A stretch of DNA of 40,312 nt from a bacterium (lineage in GTDB: Bacteria; Myxococcota_A; Bradymonadia; REDH01). Every line of letters starts with the position of its first letter. Positions within the stretch are counted from its first letter, which is position 1. Both the position numbers and the translations under genes were made by a program. The stretch spans positions 1 through 40,312 of the forward strand of contig JAUICO010000039.1 of the NCBI GenBank assembly GCA_030427825.1, read 5' to 3'. The notes beneath the pieces were generated by a model. It was not told the DNA's origin and did no database searches. It saw nothing but the letters and a program-made list of their open reading frames with translations. Shown one piece after another: positions 25,424-33,219 of this stretch.

Positions 25424-26103
25424 ACAGACTTCTCTTCGTTGGCTTGCAGTGCGGCGATGACGCTCTGCAGAGATTGCGTGGGTATGGGCAGGTCATCGGT
25501 GAGCGGCGCGGCTGCCCGTGCCGCGAGCGCGTCGACAAGCTCATCGTCGACCGTGGTGAGGACGCCTTCTAAGAAGAAGAGGATAAAGGTGTTGAGGACG
25601 CCGCGGAGCATGAACACGGCCAGAGTGACGCGATCAGCGGACACCGTCAGCCCCATCTCTGCCAGCCTCCCGGCCAGCAGGGCCTGGAGCTCGGGGCTGC
25701 GCGAGAAATGATTGCGCGCGAGCGCCCCCGAGGTGGGCCCGAAGAGCGTAGAGGTCATGAACCGAATTGAGTCCGGCTCTTCGATGGCCATCGAGAAGAA
25801 GAGCCGCAGCCAGCGCGAGAACAGATCCTCAGGTGTCGCGCATCCGTCGCCGAGCACCACTGTGGCCTGGTCGCTGAACCAGGCGATGCGCTCGTTGACC
25901 AGACTCTCAAGCAATCCGTGCTTCGAGCCGAAATAGTAGTAGAGCATCGGCGGCGTGACCGAGGCCTCGGCGACAATCTGGCGTACGCTGGTGGCGGCGT
26001 AACCGCGTGTCGCAAAAAGCCGTTCGGCGACCTGCATGATGCGGGCCCGGTTGCACTCGGCGTGGCCGGTGTGATGGCCTGGTTGTTTTTCGGCGGTTGA
26101 CAC
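25420..26103 (-). CDS. TetR-family repressor of the efflux operon
   Basis: 227 residues from a GTG at 26103. The N-terminal helix-turn-helix spans roughly residues 20-65 (ARIMQVAERLFATRGYAATS, VRQIV, then MLYYYFGSKHGLLESLV), the standard TetR pattern. The C-terminal helices form a ligand and dimer domain. It heads the operon with the adaptor, pump, channel and CPBP genes, and two similar palindromes lie upstream, so autorepression together with the operon is likely, with induction by a pump substrate. No strong ribosome site is seen upstream of the GTG. Confidence 0.9.
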   Translation of the reverse strand: MSTAEKQPGHHTGHAECNRARIMQVAERLFATRGYAATSVRQIVAEASVTPPMLYYYFGSKHGLLESLVNERIAWFSDQATVVLGDGCATPEDLFSRWLRLFFSMAIEEPDSIRFMTSTLFGPTSGALARNHFSRSPELQALLAGRLAEMGLTVSADRVTLAVFMLRGVLNTFILFFLEGVLTTVDDELVDALAARAAAPLTDDLPIPTQSLQSVIAALQANEEKSV

Positions 26104-26133
26104 GAGGGTCCGGTTACCGGGCTGAGCGACAGG

Positions 26134-26147
26134 TTAGCGCTCGTTAA
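26134..26147. promoter_or_regulatory. candidate TetR operator, proximal copy
   Basis: TTAGCG-CT-CGTTAA, a palindrome with one mismatch and a two-base centre, lies 31 bases upstream of the tetR GTG. It has the same shape as the distal site at 26178-26191 and overlaps the expected -10 region of the tetR promoter. Confidence 0.6.
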
Positions 26148-26163
26148 GTTTCATTACGCACTG

Positions 26164-26169
26164 CGTCAA
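26164..26169 (-). promoter_or_regulatory. candidate -35 box of the tetR efflux operon
   Basis: On the minus strand TTGACG lies between the two palindromes. Seventeen bases further on is the weak -10 TAACGA, which falls within the proximal palindrome. A repressor bound there would block RNA polymerase. Confidence 0.4.
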
Positions 26170-26177
26170 TCCAAAGA

Positions 26178-26191
26178 TTAACGAACGTTAG
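26178..26191. promoter_or_regulatory. candidate TetR operator, distal copy
   Basis: TTAACG-AA-CGTTAG, one mismatch from a perfect palindrome. The start of this site is 44 bp from the start of the proximal site, close to four helical turns, so two dimers could sit on the same face of the DNA. Confidence 0.6.
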
Positions 26192-26352
26192 GTAATTGTG
26201 TGATCCCGGGAGACGGAGTCGGCAACAAATCGCCATTGTGCAGGCACCGACGCCGGCGCTGAAACGGGCAGATGACCTTGAGGCCCGGGGCCGCTATGGT
26301 CGCACCTGTCACTGTTGAGACGAGGTGGCGAAGTACCGATGGTGGAGTGACC

Positions 26353-27108
26353 ATGCGCTGTCCCCAGTGTGGTGCCGGAAACGCCGGTGGCAGTCTTGAC
26401 TGCTTCTACTGCGGGCGCAGCCTCGCGTTGGCGCCGACGCCCGTACCTTCCGCTCCGATGGCAGGCCGCCGCCGAGACGAGTCGTGGCGGCTGGCGATCG
26501 CCTTTCTGACGGGGGGCCTCTATGCGCCTGTCGCCGGCCTCTACCTGGCGCGAGCCGATGAGTGGCGCAGCGGCGCAAAGCAGTCTCCGCTGCCGCCGTC
26601 GTCGCCTTCACAGAACGGGCTGATCGTGCTCGTTCTCTTTGCTGCGGTGCCCGCGCTTGTGGTCTTCGTATTCGGCTTCGCCATATCGATGGGCGACGTT
26701 CGGGACCTGGGCGGCGTCGAATCGGCGTTACTGCACGAACGGTATTTCGGCGTGCGCGGTGCGCATCGTTTCGCCTGGATCAACTGCATCGTCGCGGCGG
26801 TGTATCCCGCGATTGCCTGCACAGGAGCTCACATCAACCGCCGGTACAGGCAGCTGGCGCTTGTCGTTCATGGTGAGCAGGTAGCGTCCCAGGTGACAGT
26901 GCCTTCGTCCCAGGCGCTGTTGATCGCTGCGTTCTCGCTGCTGCCAGCCGCCCTGGTCGTGACTGCGTCCATCGCCATGTTGAAGCTGGGCTGGGCGATG
27001 TGGTTGGGTCCGCTGGGAGCGCTTTACATGTTTGCCTGCGGCGCGGCGGCACTGGCGGTCAGCTGGTACTGTGTGCGGCCGGGAATGCGCTACGCGCAGG
27101 TACCCTGA
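26353..27108 (+). CDS. zinc-ribbon membrane protein, unknown
   Basis: 251 residues. The N-terminus holds a zinc ribbon, MRCPQCGAGN with CFYCGR (four cysteines as CPQC and CFYC). A proline-rich linker and about five hydrophobic segments follow, such as LAIAFLTGGLYAPVAGLYLA, LIVLVLFAAVPALVVFVFGF, INCIVAAVYPAIACTGAHI and ALLIAAFSLLPAALVVTASI. The ribbon should face the cytoplasm. GGTGGAG lies five bases before the ATG. The frame is open further upstream to 26272 but lacks a ribosome site there. It ends nine bases before the end of panC on the other strand. It has the layout of many small zinc-ribbon membrane proteins of unknown role. Confidence 0.75.
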   Translation: MRCPQCGAGNAGGSLDCFYCGRSLALAPTPVPSAPMAGRRRDESWRLAIAFLTGGLYAPVAGLYLARADEWRSGAKQSPLPPSSPSQNGLIVLVLFAAVPALVVFVFGFAISMGDVRDLGGVESALLHERYFGVRGAHRFAWINCIVAAVYPAIACTGAHINRRYRQLALVVHGEQVASQVTVPSSQALLIAAFSLLPAALVVTASIAMLKLGWAMWLGPLGALYMFACGAAALAVSWYCVRPGMRYAQVP

Positions 27109-27117
27109 GAGCTGTGC

Positions 27118-27990
27118 TCAGGGCGTCCACACCGGCTGCGGTCGATCCAGACGGGCGTTGTCGATGAGACGCGTGGCACCGAATCTCACGGCGACAGCCG
27201 CGACGCAGGTCGCGTCCTCGATGATCGCGTCGCCGTAGGGTGCGACAGAGCGTGTTCCGACCACGTCGACGTAGTCGATGTCCGCGAGAGGCTCGACCTC
27301 GATTCGGGCCCGAATGACCTGCCGGAGCGCGGCGGCGCTGCGTTCGCCGCGCTGCCATGCGACACGCGCGGCTTCGAGGCTCTCGCGCAGGCTGCGCGCC
27401 TGCGCTCGCTGCTCGCCGTTGAGGTGCTTGTTGCGAGAGGAGAGGGCGACGCCGTCGGTGTCGCGTACGATCGGCATGCCTACGATTTCGAGCTGCATGT
27501 CCAGGTCGCGGACCATGCGGCGAATCATGGCAAGCTGTTGATAGTCTTTCTCGCCGAAGTATGCCCGGTCAGGGCGCACGAGGTTGAAGAGCTTGCAGAC
27601 GATCGTCGCCACGCCGTCGAAGTGGCCCGGCCGAGCGGCGCCGCAAAGCGCTGAAGTCACGCCGCCGACCGTGACGGTGGTGCTGTGATCGTCGGCGTAT
27701 ACGGAGGGGATCTCCGGCATCCATAGGATGTCTACGCCGGCGTCGCGGCACTTCTGCGCGTCGCCTTCCGGGTCTCGAGGGTAGGAGTCGAGGTCGGCGG
27801 CTTCGTTGAACTGTGTAGGGTTCACGAAGATCGTGGCGATGGACACCTCGTTGTCTGCGGCGGAACGCTCCATCAGGCTCACGTGGCCCTCGTGGAGGAA
27901 GCCCATCGTCGGTACGAAGCCAATGCCGGCGGCTTCGTTCAGCCCCCGGCGAGCATCCAGCAGTTCTTCCCGCGTGGTGAGGATCCGCAT
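27118..27990 (-). CDS. panC: pantoate-beta-alanine ligase (pantothenate synthetase)
   Basis: 290 residues. This cytoplasmic enzyme joins pantoate and beta-alanine using ATP to give pantothenate, the last step of vitamin B5 synthesis. The nucleotide-binding signature PTMGFLHEGH (residues 27-36) is intact, as are FVNPTQFNEAADLDSYPRD, FGEKDYQQLAMIRRMVRDL and SSRNKHL, the KMSKS-like loop. The ATG is preceded by GGAG seven bases upstream. It overlaps the panB stop by one base (TGATG), so the two enzymes are translated together. Confidence 0.97.
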   Translation of the reverse strand: MRILTTREELLDARRGLNEAAGIGFVPTMGFLHEGHVSLMERSAADNEVSIATIFVNPTQFNEAADLDSYPRDPEGDAQKCRDAGVDILWMPEIPSVYADDHSTTVTVGGVTSALCGAARPGHFDGVATIVCKLFNLVRPDRAYFGEKDYQQLAMIRRMVRDLDMQLEIVGMPIVRDTDGVALSSRNKHLNGEQRAQARSLRESLEAARVAWQRGERSAAALRQVIRARIEVEPLADIDYVDVVGTRSVAPYGDAIIEDATCVAAVAVRFGATRLIDNARLDRPQPVWTP

Positions 27991-28799
27991 CAGCTGTCTC
28001 CGAAGCTGTGCTCATCGTCCGGGTAGCTGCGCTGTCGAACCTCGTTGACGTAGTCGCCGACCGCGCCGCGTATCGCCCCGCCGAGCTCAGCGTAGCGCTT
28101 GAGAAAGCGCGGCTTGAAGCTGTCGTTGATGCCTAGCAGGTCGTAGCTCACCAGAACCTGGCCGCTGGTCGCGTTTCCGGCGCCGATTCCGATGGTGGGG
28201 ATGCCGATGGCTTCGGTCACGGCTCTGGCGAGATCTCTGGGCACCATCTCAAGCACGATCGCGTAGGCCCCGGCTTCTTCGAGCACCTTTGCGTCCTCGA
28301 TGATCGCCTCGGCTTCGTCGCCGCGTCCTCGCACGCCGAAGCCACCGAACTTGTGAACGGACTGCGGCGTCAGGCCGAGGTGTCCCATGACAGGAATTCC
28401 GATCGAGGTCATTCGCTGGATCAGGTCGGCGAAGCGGCGGCCGCCTTCGAGCTTCACCGAGTGCGCGTTGCCTTCCTTCATCAGCCTGCCGGCGTTTACG
28501 ATGGCCGACTCCACACCGGTTCCGTAGCTTAGGAAGGGCATGTCGGCGATGATGTGCGCCCGTGACGCGCCCCGTGCGACGGCGGCCGTGTGGTAGACCA
28601 TCTCGTCCATCGTCACCGGGACAGTGGTGTCATGCCCCTGAATCACGTTTCCGAGGGAGTCGCCGACGAGGATCGCGTCGACGCCGGCCTCGTCGATCAG
28701 CCGTGCGAAGGTGGCGTCGTAAGCCGTCACAACGGTGATCGGGGTTCCGTCTGCGTACATCGCACGCAGACTGTTCAGGGTGACGCGCTTGCTTGTCAT
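27990..28799 (-). CDS. panB: 3-methyl-2-oxobutanoate hydroxymethyltransferase
   Basis: 269 residues. PanB transfers a hydroxymethyl group to alpha-ketoisovalerate, giving ketopantoate, upstream of PanC. The metal and substrate-binding motifs [49 protein letters not shown] and [20 protein letters not shown] are present, the last being the family's most conserved stretch. I start at MTSKRVTL (28797-28799) because GGAG lies seven bases upstream. The frame remains open much further upstream, but that part is repetitive DNA and not PanB. The reductase panE is not in the window. Confidence 0.96.
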   Translation of the reverse strand: MTSKRVTLNSLRAMYADGTPITVVTAYDATFARLIDEAGVDAILVGDSLGNVIQGHDTTVPVTMDEMVYHTAAVARGASRAHIIADMPFLSYGTGVESAIVNAGRLMKEGNAHSVKLEGGRRFADLIQRMTSIGIPVMGHLGLTPQSVHKFGGFGVRGRGDEAEAIIEDAKVLEEAGAYAIVLEMVPRDLARAVTEAIGIPTIGIGAGNATSGQVLVSYDLLGINDSFKPRFLKRYAELGGAIRGAVGDYVNEVRQRSYPDDEHSFGDS

Positions 28800-29158
28800 C
28801 TGCGCACTCCATGCATCTCCCCGCGATTTGCGGGAGGCTTCGGATTCTCTCTGCCGAATGCAGCGCGACGTTCGCCGCTGCCGCTTCGGTCGTCTGAAGG
28901 CTACACACCCACCGCGCAGACGCAATGCCGCGCTGCTTGAAGGGCGCGCGGATGGGCCATAGGGGCGAGACGGCTCCTTGAGTACGAGACTCCGTCTCGC
29001 GCTCTGCCAAAGGGCTCTCGCCCTCTGGACACCTGTGAGGAAAGCTGCGCTTTCCTTCAGCGGGACCTTGAGCACGCGGGTGTTGAGCATGCCCCCGCGC
29101 GCGTAGAGAGAGTACGCACAGAGTACGCGTAGAGTAGTTGAGTACAGGTGTGGTGGGG
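28800..29158. other. repeat-bearing divergent intergenic region
   Basis: This 359-bp gap separates panB (minus) from the gene at 29159 (plus). Besides repeat copy B it contains a CGCGGG/CCCGCG hairpin (about 29076-29099) and, at 29110-29146, the closely repeated word GAGTAC (GAGTACGC twice, then GAGTAC). No gene or known RNA was seen in it. Confidence 0.6.
28985..29055. repeat. multi-hairpin intergenic repeat, copy B
   Basis: Three perfect hairpins in series: CGAGAC-TCC-GTCTCG (28985-28999), AGGGC-TCTC-GCCCT (29011-29024) and GGAAAGC-TGC-GCTTTCC (29039-29055). The whole stretch aligns almost base for base with the reverse complement of copy D (31559-31627), including the spacers GCGCT-TGCC and the TTTCCTT after the last arm, so it is a dispersed element and not chance. 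It lies upstream of both panB and the divergent gene. Confidence 0.75.
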
Positions 29159-30049
29159 ATGAAGCGCAAAGCCTGTAGCGAACGCGGCGCAGAGCGCGGT
29201 GTGGCGATGCGTCGCCGTGGCGGCTCGAAAGGAGTGGAGAGCAGACTACGCGGCGCAATGCGCCTGGTCGCGCTTGCGGCGCTGTTCTCTGTCGCGCTCG
29301 GTGCGCGATGCCAGCGTACCGACCGCGTCGAGATCATTGACAGTGGCCCCGTCGGCGAGCTCGGCCGCGACATCGATCGGCTGATCGAGCAGATGCGTCA
29401 GACACTGAATTGGAGTGAGAAGGCCGTGCAGACCCTCGGGATGCTGCCGCCGGAGGTTTCTACCGCCGGCCCTGATATGTCGCTGCTTCGCTTCGTGTTT
29501 GAGCAGTGCTTTACAGACGAAGTCGTGATCGTGGATGAATCGGCCCTGCCGGTCTCCGGCCGCTCAGTGACCGCGCAACCGGGGGCGGAGCCCACTCCGT
29601 TGCGAGATCGTCGGCTGGTTGGTCGCATGGAGCCCTGCCTGCCCGCCCGCCTCCGGGCACTGGAAGCACACGCAGATGTCCTGGGCGATCCGGTGCGCAG
29701 CTTCGTTGTAGCCAGAATGCTGCTGGTCGACGGGATTCGGGCGACACTGAAGGACGTGTTGCCGGCGGTCGCCGAGCGCGCCGTGTTGCAGGCGAACGCC
29801 GGACGGGCAGATCTCGAAGACCTCATCGCGAGCGCCGACGAGTCGTATATTCAGTCCAAATCGATGCGCTTGAGTCCGGGAAGCCGCCTTCAGATTGAGG
29901 AGTCGCTGCTCCAGTTCTTCGAAGTCGCGGACGAGGTGGAGGCCGCTCTGGATGAGATGGACGCCCTCATCGTCGCGTTGCGTGATCGTCGTCGCCGACT
30001 TATTGCAGACGCGGCGCGGAATATTGCCCTTCTTGGACTGCCGGAATAG
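29159..30049 (+). CDS. putative secreted protein of unknown function
   Basis: 296 residues from the ATG at 29159, which has AGGTG eight bases upstream. The N-terminus is Arg/Gly-rich, and the real signal segment looks to be [16 protein letters not shown] (a start at 29258 would give that directly), so the start is uncertain. The mature part is helical and charged, with four segments that could form coiled coils (for example [17 protein letters not shown] and [16 protein letters not shown]). It contains two cysteines (FEQCFTDE and [10 protein letters not shown]) that could pair. The final part ([20 protein letters not shown]) is a helical hairpin. No family recognised. It is followed by citrate synthase after 178 bp. 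Confidence 0.65.
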   Translation: MKRKACSERGAERGVAMRRRGGSKGVESRLRGAMRLVALAALFSVALGARCQRTDRVEIIDSGPVGELGRDIDRLIEQMRQTLNWSEKAVQTLGMLPPEVSTAGPDMSLLRFVFEQCFTDEVVIVDESALPVSGRSVTAQPGAEPTPLRDRRLVGRMEPCLPARLRALEAHADVLGDPVRSFVVARMLLVDGIRATLKDVLPAVAERAVLQANAGRADLEDLIASADESYIQSKSMRLSPGSRLQIEESLLQFFEVADEVEAALDEMDALIVALRDRRRRLIADAARNIALLGLPE

Positions 30050-30128
30050 CGCGACGAGGCGCTTTACCGGCACCCATGATTCGGATATGTGCGCCACCAT
30101 CAAGTGCACCCTCACCGCGGCGCGCGCG

Positions 30129-30145
30129 TATACGGTCGCCGTATA
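30129..30145. promoter_or_regulatory. perfect inverted repeat upstream of gltA
   Basis: TATACGG-TCG-CCGTATA is a perfect 7-bp inverted repeat with a three-base centre, 83 bp before the citrate synthase start. It may be an operator or a leader hairpin. No matching copy was seen elsewhere in the window. Confidence 0.4.
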
Positions 30146-30227
30146 GAGCCGACGCCGCTGGAAGGGCCGAATACGAACACCGACAGACGCGGCCTCAGCA
30201 GCGGCGAACCGAACAAAGGGATACCCA

Positions 30228-31370
30228 GTGCCAGACACAAACTTTGCCAAAGGACTCGCCGGAGTCATCGCAACCGAATCGAAGATCTGCACGATCGACG
30301 GCGACGAAGGGCTGCTCTCGTACCGCGGGTACTCGATTCAGGATCTCGCCGCGAACTCCAACTTCGCAGAGTCGGCATACCTGCTGCTCTTCGGTAATCT
30401 TCCCTCCGAGTCTGAGCTCGCCGACTTCTCGGCGAAACTGGAGGCGCGGCGGGAAATCCGCCCTGAGATCATCGACGGCCTTCGCCTCCTGCCGGCAGAC
30501 ACCCACCCGATGGTTGCGCTGCAGCAGGCGGTCGCCGCTCACGGGTCCTTCGATGCCGCCCCCGGCGGTGAAATCGGCCCCGCGATCGAGCGAAGCATCG
30601 ATTTGATCGCGCGCTTCCCCACGATGGTTGCGGCTCGCGCCCGCCTTGCTGCCGGACAGGAGCCCATCGCGCCCCGACAGGATCTCGGTCACGGCCAGAA
30701 CTTCCTGTACATGCTCTCCGGCGAAGTGCCGGACACGGAGCGCGGCGACATTTTCGATGACTGCCTGATCCTGCACATGGAGCACAGCCTCAACGCCTCG
30801 ACCTTCACAGCGCGCGTTGTCTCCGCAACACTCGCTCCGGTCGACGCAAGCGTCAGCGCCGCGGTCGGCGCCCTCTACGGTCGACTGCACGGCGGGGCGA
30901 ACGAGCGTGTGCTCCACATGCTGACCGAGATCGAGTCCGCGGCCACCGCCGAAGCCTGGCTCGATGACCAGCTGGCAGTGAAGCGCAAGATCATGGGTAT
31001 GGGCCACCGCGTCTACCGCGCCAAGGATCCGCGCGCTCACGTGCTGGAAGCCTACCTCAAGCACCTCGCCGACAAAGCCGGCGGCAGCGAGGACTACGAC
31101 AAGCTCAAGGTGATCGAGCGCAAGATGAGCGCGATCATGGAAGCCAAGGGCAAGCAGATCTACCCCAACGTCGACTACTTCTCAGGCTCGCTCTACCGCG
31201 TCCTCGATATCGACGTCTCACTGTTCACACCGATCTTCGCCATCGCACGCGTCGTCGGCTGGTGCGCCCACATCCTCGAGCAGTGGGAAGACAACCGCAT
31301 CTACCGCCCCCGCGCCGCCTACACCGGCGAACACAACCGCACCTGGGCCCCCGTCAGCGAACGAGGCTGA
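30228..31370 (+). CDS. gltA: citrate synthase (short, type I-like)
   Basis: 380 residues, typical of the short dimeric citrate synthases, as opposed to the long hexameric E. coli form; 2-methylcitrate synthase belongs to the same family and cannot be excluded. It condenses acetyl-CoA with oxaloacetate at entry to the citric acid cycle. Catalytic residues: His221 in RLHGGANE, His260 in MGMGHRVYR and Asp316 in NVDYFSGSLYR. The start is GTG (30228), with AAGGG eight bases upstream; the next ATG lies far inside. Its 3' end is followed by hairpin repeat copies C and D before the convergent folE2. Confidence 0.95.
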   Translation: MPDTNFAKGLAGVIATESKICTIDGDEGLLSYRGYSIQDLAANSNFAESAYLLLFGNLPSESELADFSAKLEARREIRPEIIDGLRLLPADTHPMVALQQAVAAHGSFDAAPGGEIGPAIERSIDLIARFPTMVAARARLAAGQEPIAPRQDLGHGQNFLYMLSGEVPDTERGDIFDDCLILHMEHSLNASTFTARVVSATLAPVDASVSAAVGALYGRLHGGANERVLHMLTEIESAATAEAWLDDQLAVKRKIMGMGHRVYRAKDPRAHVLEAYLKHLADKAGGSEDYDKLKVIERKMSAIMEAKGKQIYPNVDYFSGSLYRVLDIDVSLFTPIFAIARVVGWCAHILEQWEDNRIYRPRAAYTGEHNRTWAPVSERG

Positions 31371-31384
31371 GTACGCGGTAGGGC

Positions 31385-31453
31385 GGGGCTCTGCCCCGGA
31401 CCCCGCGAAGGGGTTATCACCCCCTCGACCCCCGGCGGAAAGCTTCGCTTTCC
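31385..31453. repeat. multi-hairpin intergenic repeat, copy C
   Basis: GGGGC-TCT-GCCCC (31385-31397), then CCCC/GGGG arms around GCGAA and TTATCA, then GGAAAGC-TTC-GCTTTCC (31437-31453). Its word order follows the reverse complement of copy A. The TTC-loop hairpin reads GCGAAGC on the opposite strand, the very stable DNA mini-hairpin. It lies just after gltA and probably ends or stabilises its transcript. Confidence 0.75.
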
Positions 31454-31558
31454 TTGTGGGGTGGCTGGTGTGGCGAATGGGTTCGATGCGCCGCTTCCGT
31501 GGCGCGGCCGAGCAATTGAGCCTCGACCAGGCGTTGCTTCTCAAACCCTGCCAATCAA

Positions 31559-31627
31559 GGAAAGCGAAGCTTTCCGCAGGGTTTCCAAAGGGCGAGCCCT
31601 TTGGCGGAGCGCGAGGCAGAGCCTCGC
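31559..31627. repeat. multi-hairpin intergenic repeat, copy D (inverted)
   Basis: GGAAAGC-GAA-GCTTTCC (31559-31575), CCAAAGGGC-GA-GCCCTTTGG (31585-31604) and GCGAGGC-AGA-GCCTCGC (31611-31627), all perfect. Read from the other strand it matches copy B hairpin by hairpin. It stands between two convergent genes, so it may serve as a two-way terminator for gltA and folE2. Between copies C and D (31454-31558) I see nothing coding. Confidence 0.75.
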
Positions 31628-31647
31628 ACCCCCGCCGCTGCATCACA

Positions 31648-32433
31648 TCACAGGTCTTCGGAGCCTACGGCTGCGATGGCGTTGTGGTTATGGATGGATT
31701 CCTGGCTTTCGGCTTCGATGTAGAACCAGGTGATGCGTTCGTCATCGCGTAGGAGGACGGCGACGTTGCGGACGAGGTCTTCGACGAAGACGGGGTTGTC
31801 GTAGCTTTGTTCGGTGACGTGCTTTTCGTCGTTGCGCTTGAGCAGTGTGTAGAGGGGGCTTGACGCAGATGCTTCGGCGAATTCGACGAGCTCTTCGATC
31901 CAGACGAGTTCGCGGAAGCGGATGCAGATGCGCACGTGCGTGCGTTGGCAGTGTGCGCCGCGGTCGCTGATGGTCTTGGAGCAGGGGCAGGTCGTCATGA
32001 CGGGCACTTCGACGCCCAGCGTGAACTCTGCGTCCTTTTCTGCGGCGTCTCCGACGAACCAGCAGCGGATGGCGAGATCGGAGACAGCGCCGCTCACCGG
32101 GGCTGCTTTGCGGATGAAGTAGGGGAAGTCGACCCGTGCGTGGGCTCGTTCGGCGTCGAGACGTTCGCGCAGCTCATCGACGAGCTCGGGGAGGGTTTCG
32201 AGGGAGCATTCGCCGCGGTGGTTCTCGAGCGCGGTGACGAATCGGCTCATGTGGGTGCCCTTGTAGTGCCTTGGCAGGTCTACAGTGAGCTTGAAGGTGC
32301 CGACCGTGTGCTGTGTCTTCTTTTCACGGTCCCAGACGACGACGGGATACTTGAGCTCACAGATGCCTGCGTGTCGCAGGGGAATCCCGCGGTCGTCGGG
32401 TCGGCTCTGTACGTCTTCGAGTGTGCTGCTCAT
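31648..32433 (-). CDS. folE2: GTP cyclohydrolase FolE2 (type IB)
   Basis: 261 residues. FolE2 converts GTP to dihydroneopterin triphosphate, feeding both folate and 7-deazaguanine (queuosine/preQ0) synthesis, without the zinc dependence of FolE. The family signature is clear: CPCSKTISDRGAHCQRTHV (near residue 160-180) with conserved Cys and His residues, then YDNPVFVEDLVRNVA near the C-terminus. The start is strong: AAGGAG lies five bases before the ATG (32431-32433). It is downstream of queE by 75 bp on the same strand, which points to a joint role in the 7-deazaguanine route. It faces gltA across the repeat copies C and D. Confidence 0.95.
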   Translation of the reverse strand: MSSTLEDVQSRPDDRGIPLRHAGICELKYPVVVWDREKKTQHTVGTFKLTVDLPRHYKGTHMSRFVTALENHRGECSLETLPELVDELRERLDAERAHARVDFPYFIRKAAPVSGAVSDLAIRCWFVGDAAEKDAEFTLGVEVPVMTTCPCSKTISDRGAHCQRTHVRICIRFRELVWIEELVEFAEASASSPLYTLLKRNDEKHVTEQSYDNPVFVEDLVRNVAVLLRDDERITWFYIEAESQESIHNHNAIAAVGSEDL

Positions 32434-32508
32434 TTGGCTCCTTCCCCGGGGCAGGTTCGTCACGGTCGGAATCGTCGCGGGGCGATCGCGCACGATCGAG
32501 CCGGCGCG

Positions 32509-33165
32509 TCAAACCCCGCGCGTTGCCGGGTCCCAGATGAACTTGTGGAGTTGCAGCTGCAGACGCACTGGAAGTGCGTCTTCGAGAACCCACTCGGTGA
32601 GCTCGCGCGGGTGTAGGACATCGTGGACGGGCGAGATCAGCACGGTGTTTGACGCGGCGAGACCGCGGGCGATGATCTGCTCCCGCGCCCATTCGTAGTC
32701 AGCACGGTTCGCGACGACGATCTTGAGTTCGTCCCAGGGTTTCAGGTGCTCCAGGTTGCTCCAGAGGTTCGCCTGCACCTCACCCGACGTCGGCGCTTTC
32801 AGGTCGACGATCTTGCGGACGTCGTCGGGAACCGGGGCGATATCCAGGCTGCCGCCGGTTTCGATCATCACCTCGAGTCCTCGGTCGAGGCACTCCTGCA
32901 TGAAGGAAATGACCGCCGTCTGCAGCAGCGGTTCGCCGCCGGTGACCTCGACGAGATTGCAGGCAGGCAGGGCGTCGAGCGCTGCAAAGATCTCGTCGAA
33001 GGACATCCATTTGCCCCCCGAGAAGGTGTATTCGGAGTCGCACCAGGTGCATCGCAGGTTGCACCCGGTCAATCGCACGAAGTAGCTGGGGCGACCCGCA
33101 TGGGTCGACTCGCCCTGTACGCTGTGAAATATCTCGGTGATTCGAAGTCGCCGCGTTGCCGACAT
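32509..33165 (-). CDS. queE: 7-carboxy-7-deazaguanine synthase
   Basis: 218 residues. A radical SAM enzyme: Cys35, Cys39 and Cys42 (CNLRCTWC) bind the [4Fe-4S] cluster, and EVTGGEPLLQ is the second SAM motif. It rearranges 6-carboxy-tetrahydropterin to 7-carboxy-7-deazaguanine on the way to queuosine or related modifications. The N-terminal IFHSVQGEST is typical of QueE. The ATG (33163-33165) lacks a strong ribosome site. folE2 follows on the same strand; queD and queC are not in the window, so the pathway must be completed elsewhere. Confidence 0.93.
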   Translation of the reverse strand: MSATRRLRITEIFHSVQGESTHAGRPSYFVRLTGCNLRCTWCDSEYTFSGGKWMSFDEIFAALDALPACNLVEVTGGEPLLQTAVISFMQECLDRGLEVMIETGGSLDIAPVPDDVRKIVDLKAPTSGEVQANLWSNLEHLKPWDELKIVVANRADYEWAREQIIARGLAASNTVLISPVHDVLHPRELTEWVLEDALPVRLQLQLHKFIWDPATRGV

Positions 33166-33219
33166 TTCAGCGATACCCTATGTGCACAGGCTGAACTGGA
33201 TTGAGGCAGGCAGAACGCG

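Noticed and set aside
28800..29258. Upstream extension of the panB frame
   Set aside because: It would translate hairpin repeat copy B and overlap the divergent gene; PanB begins naturally at MTSKRVTL with a good ribosome site.
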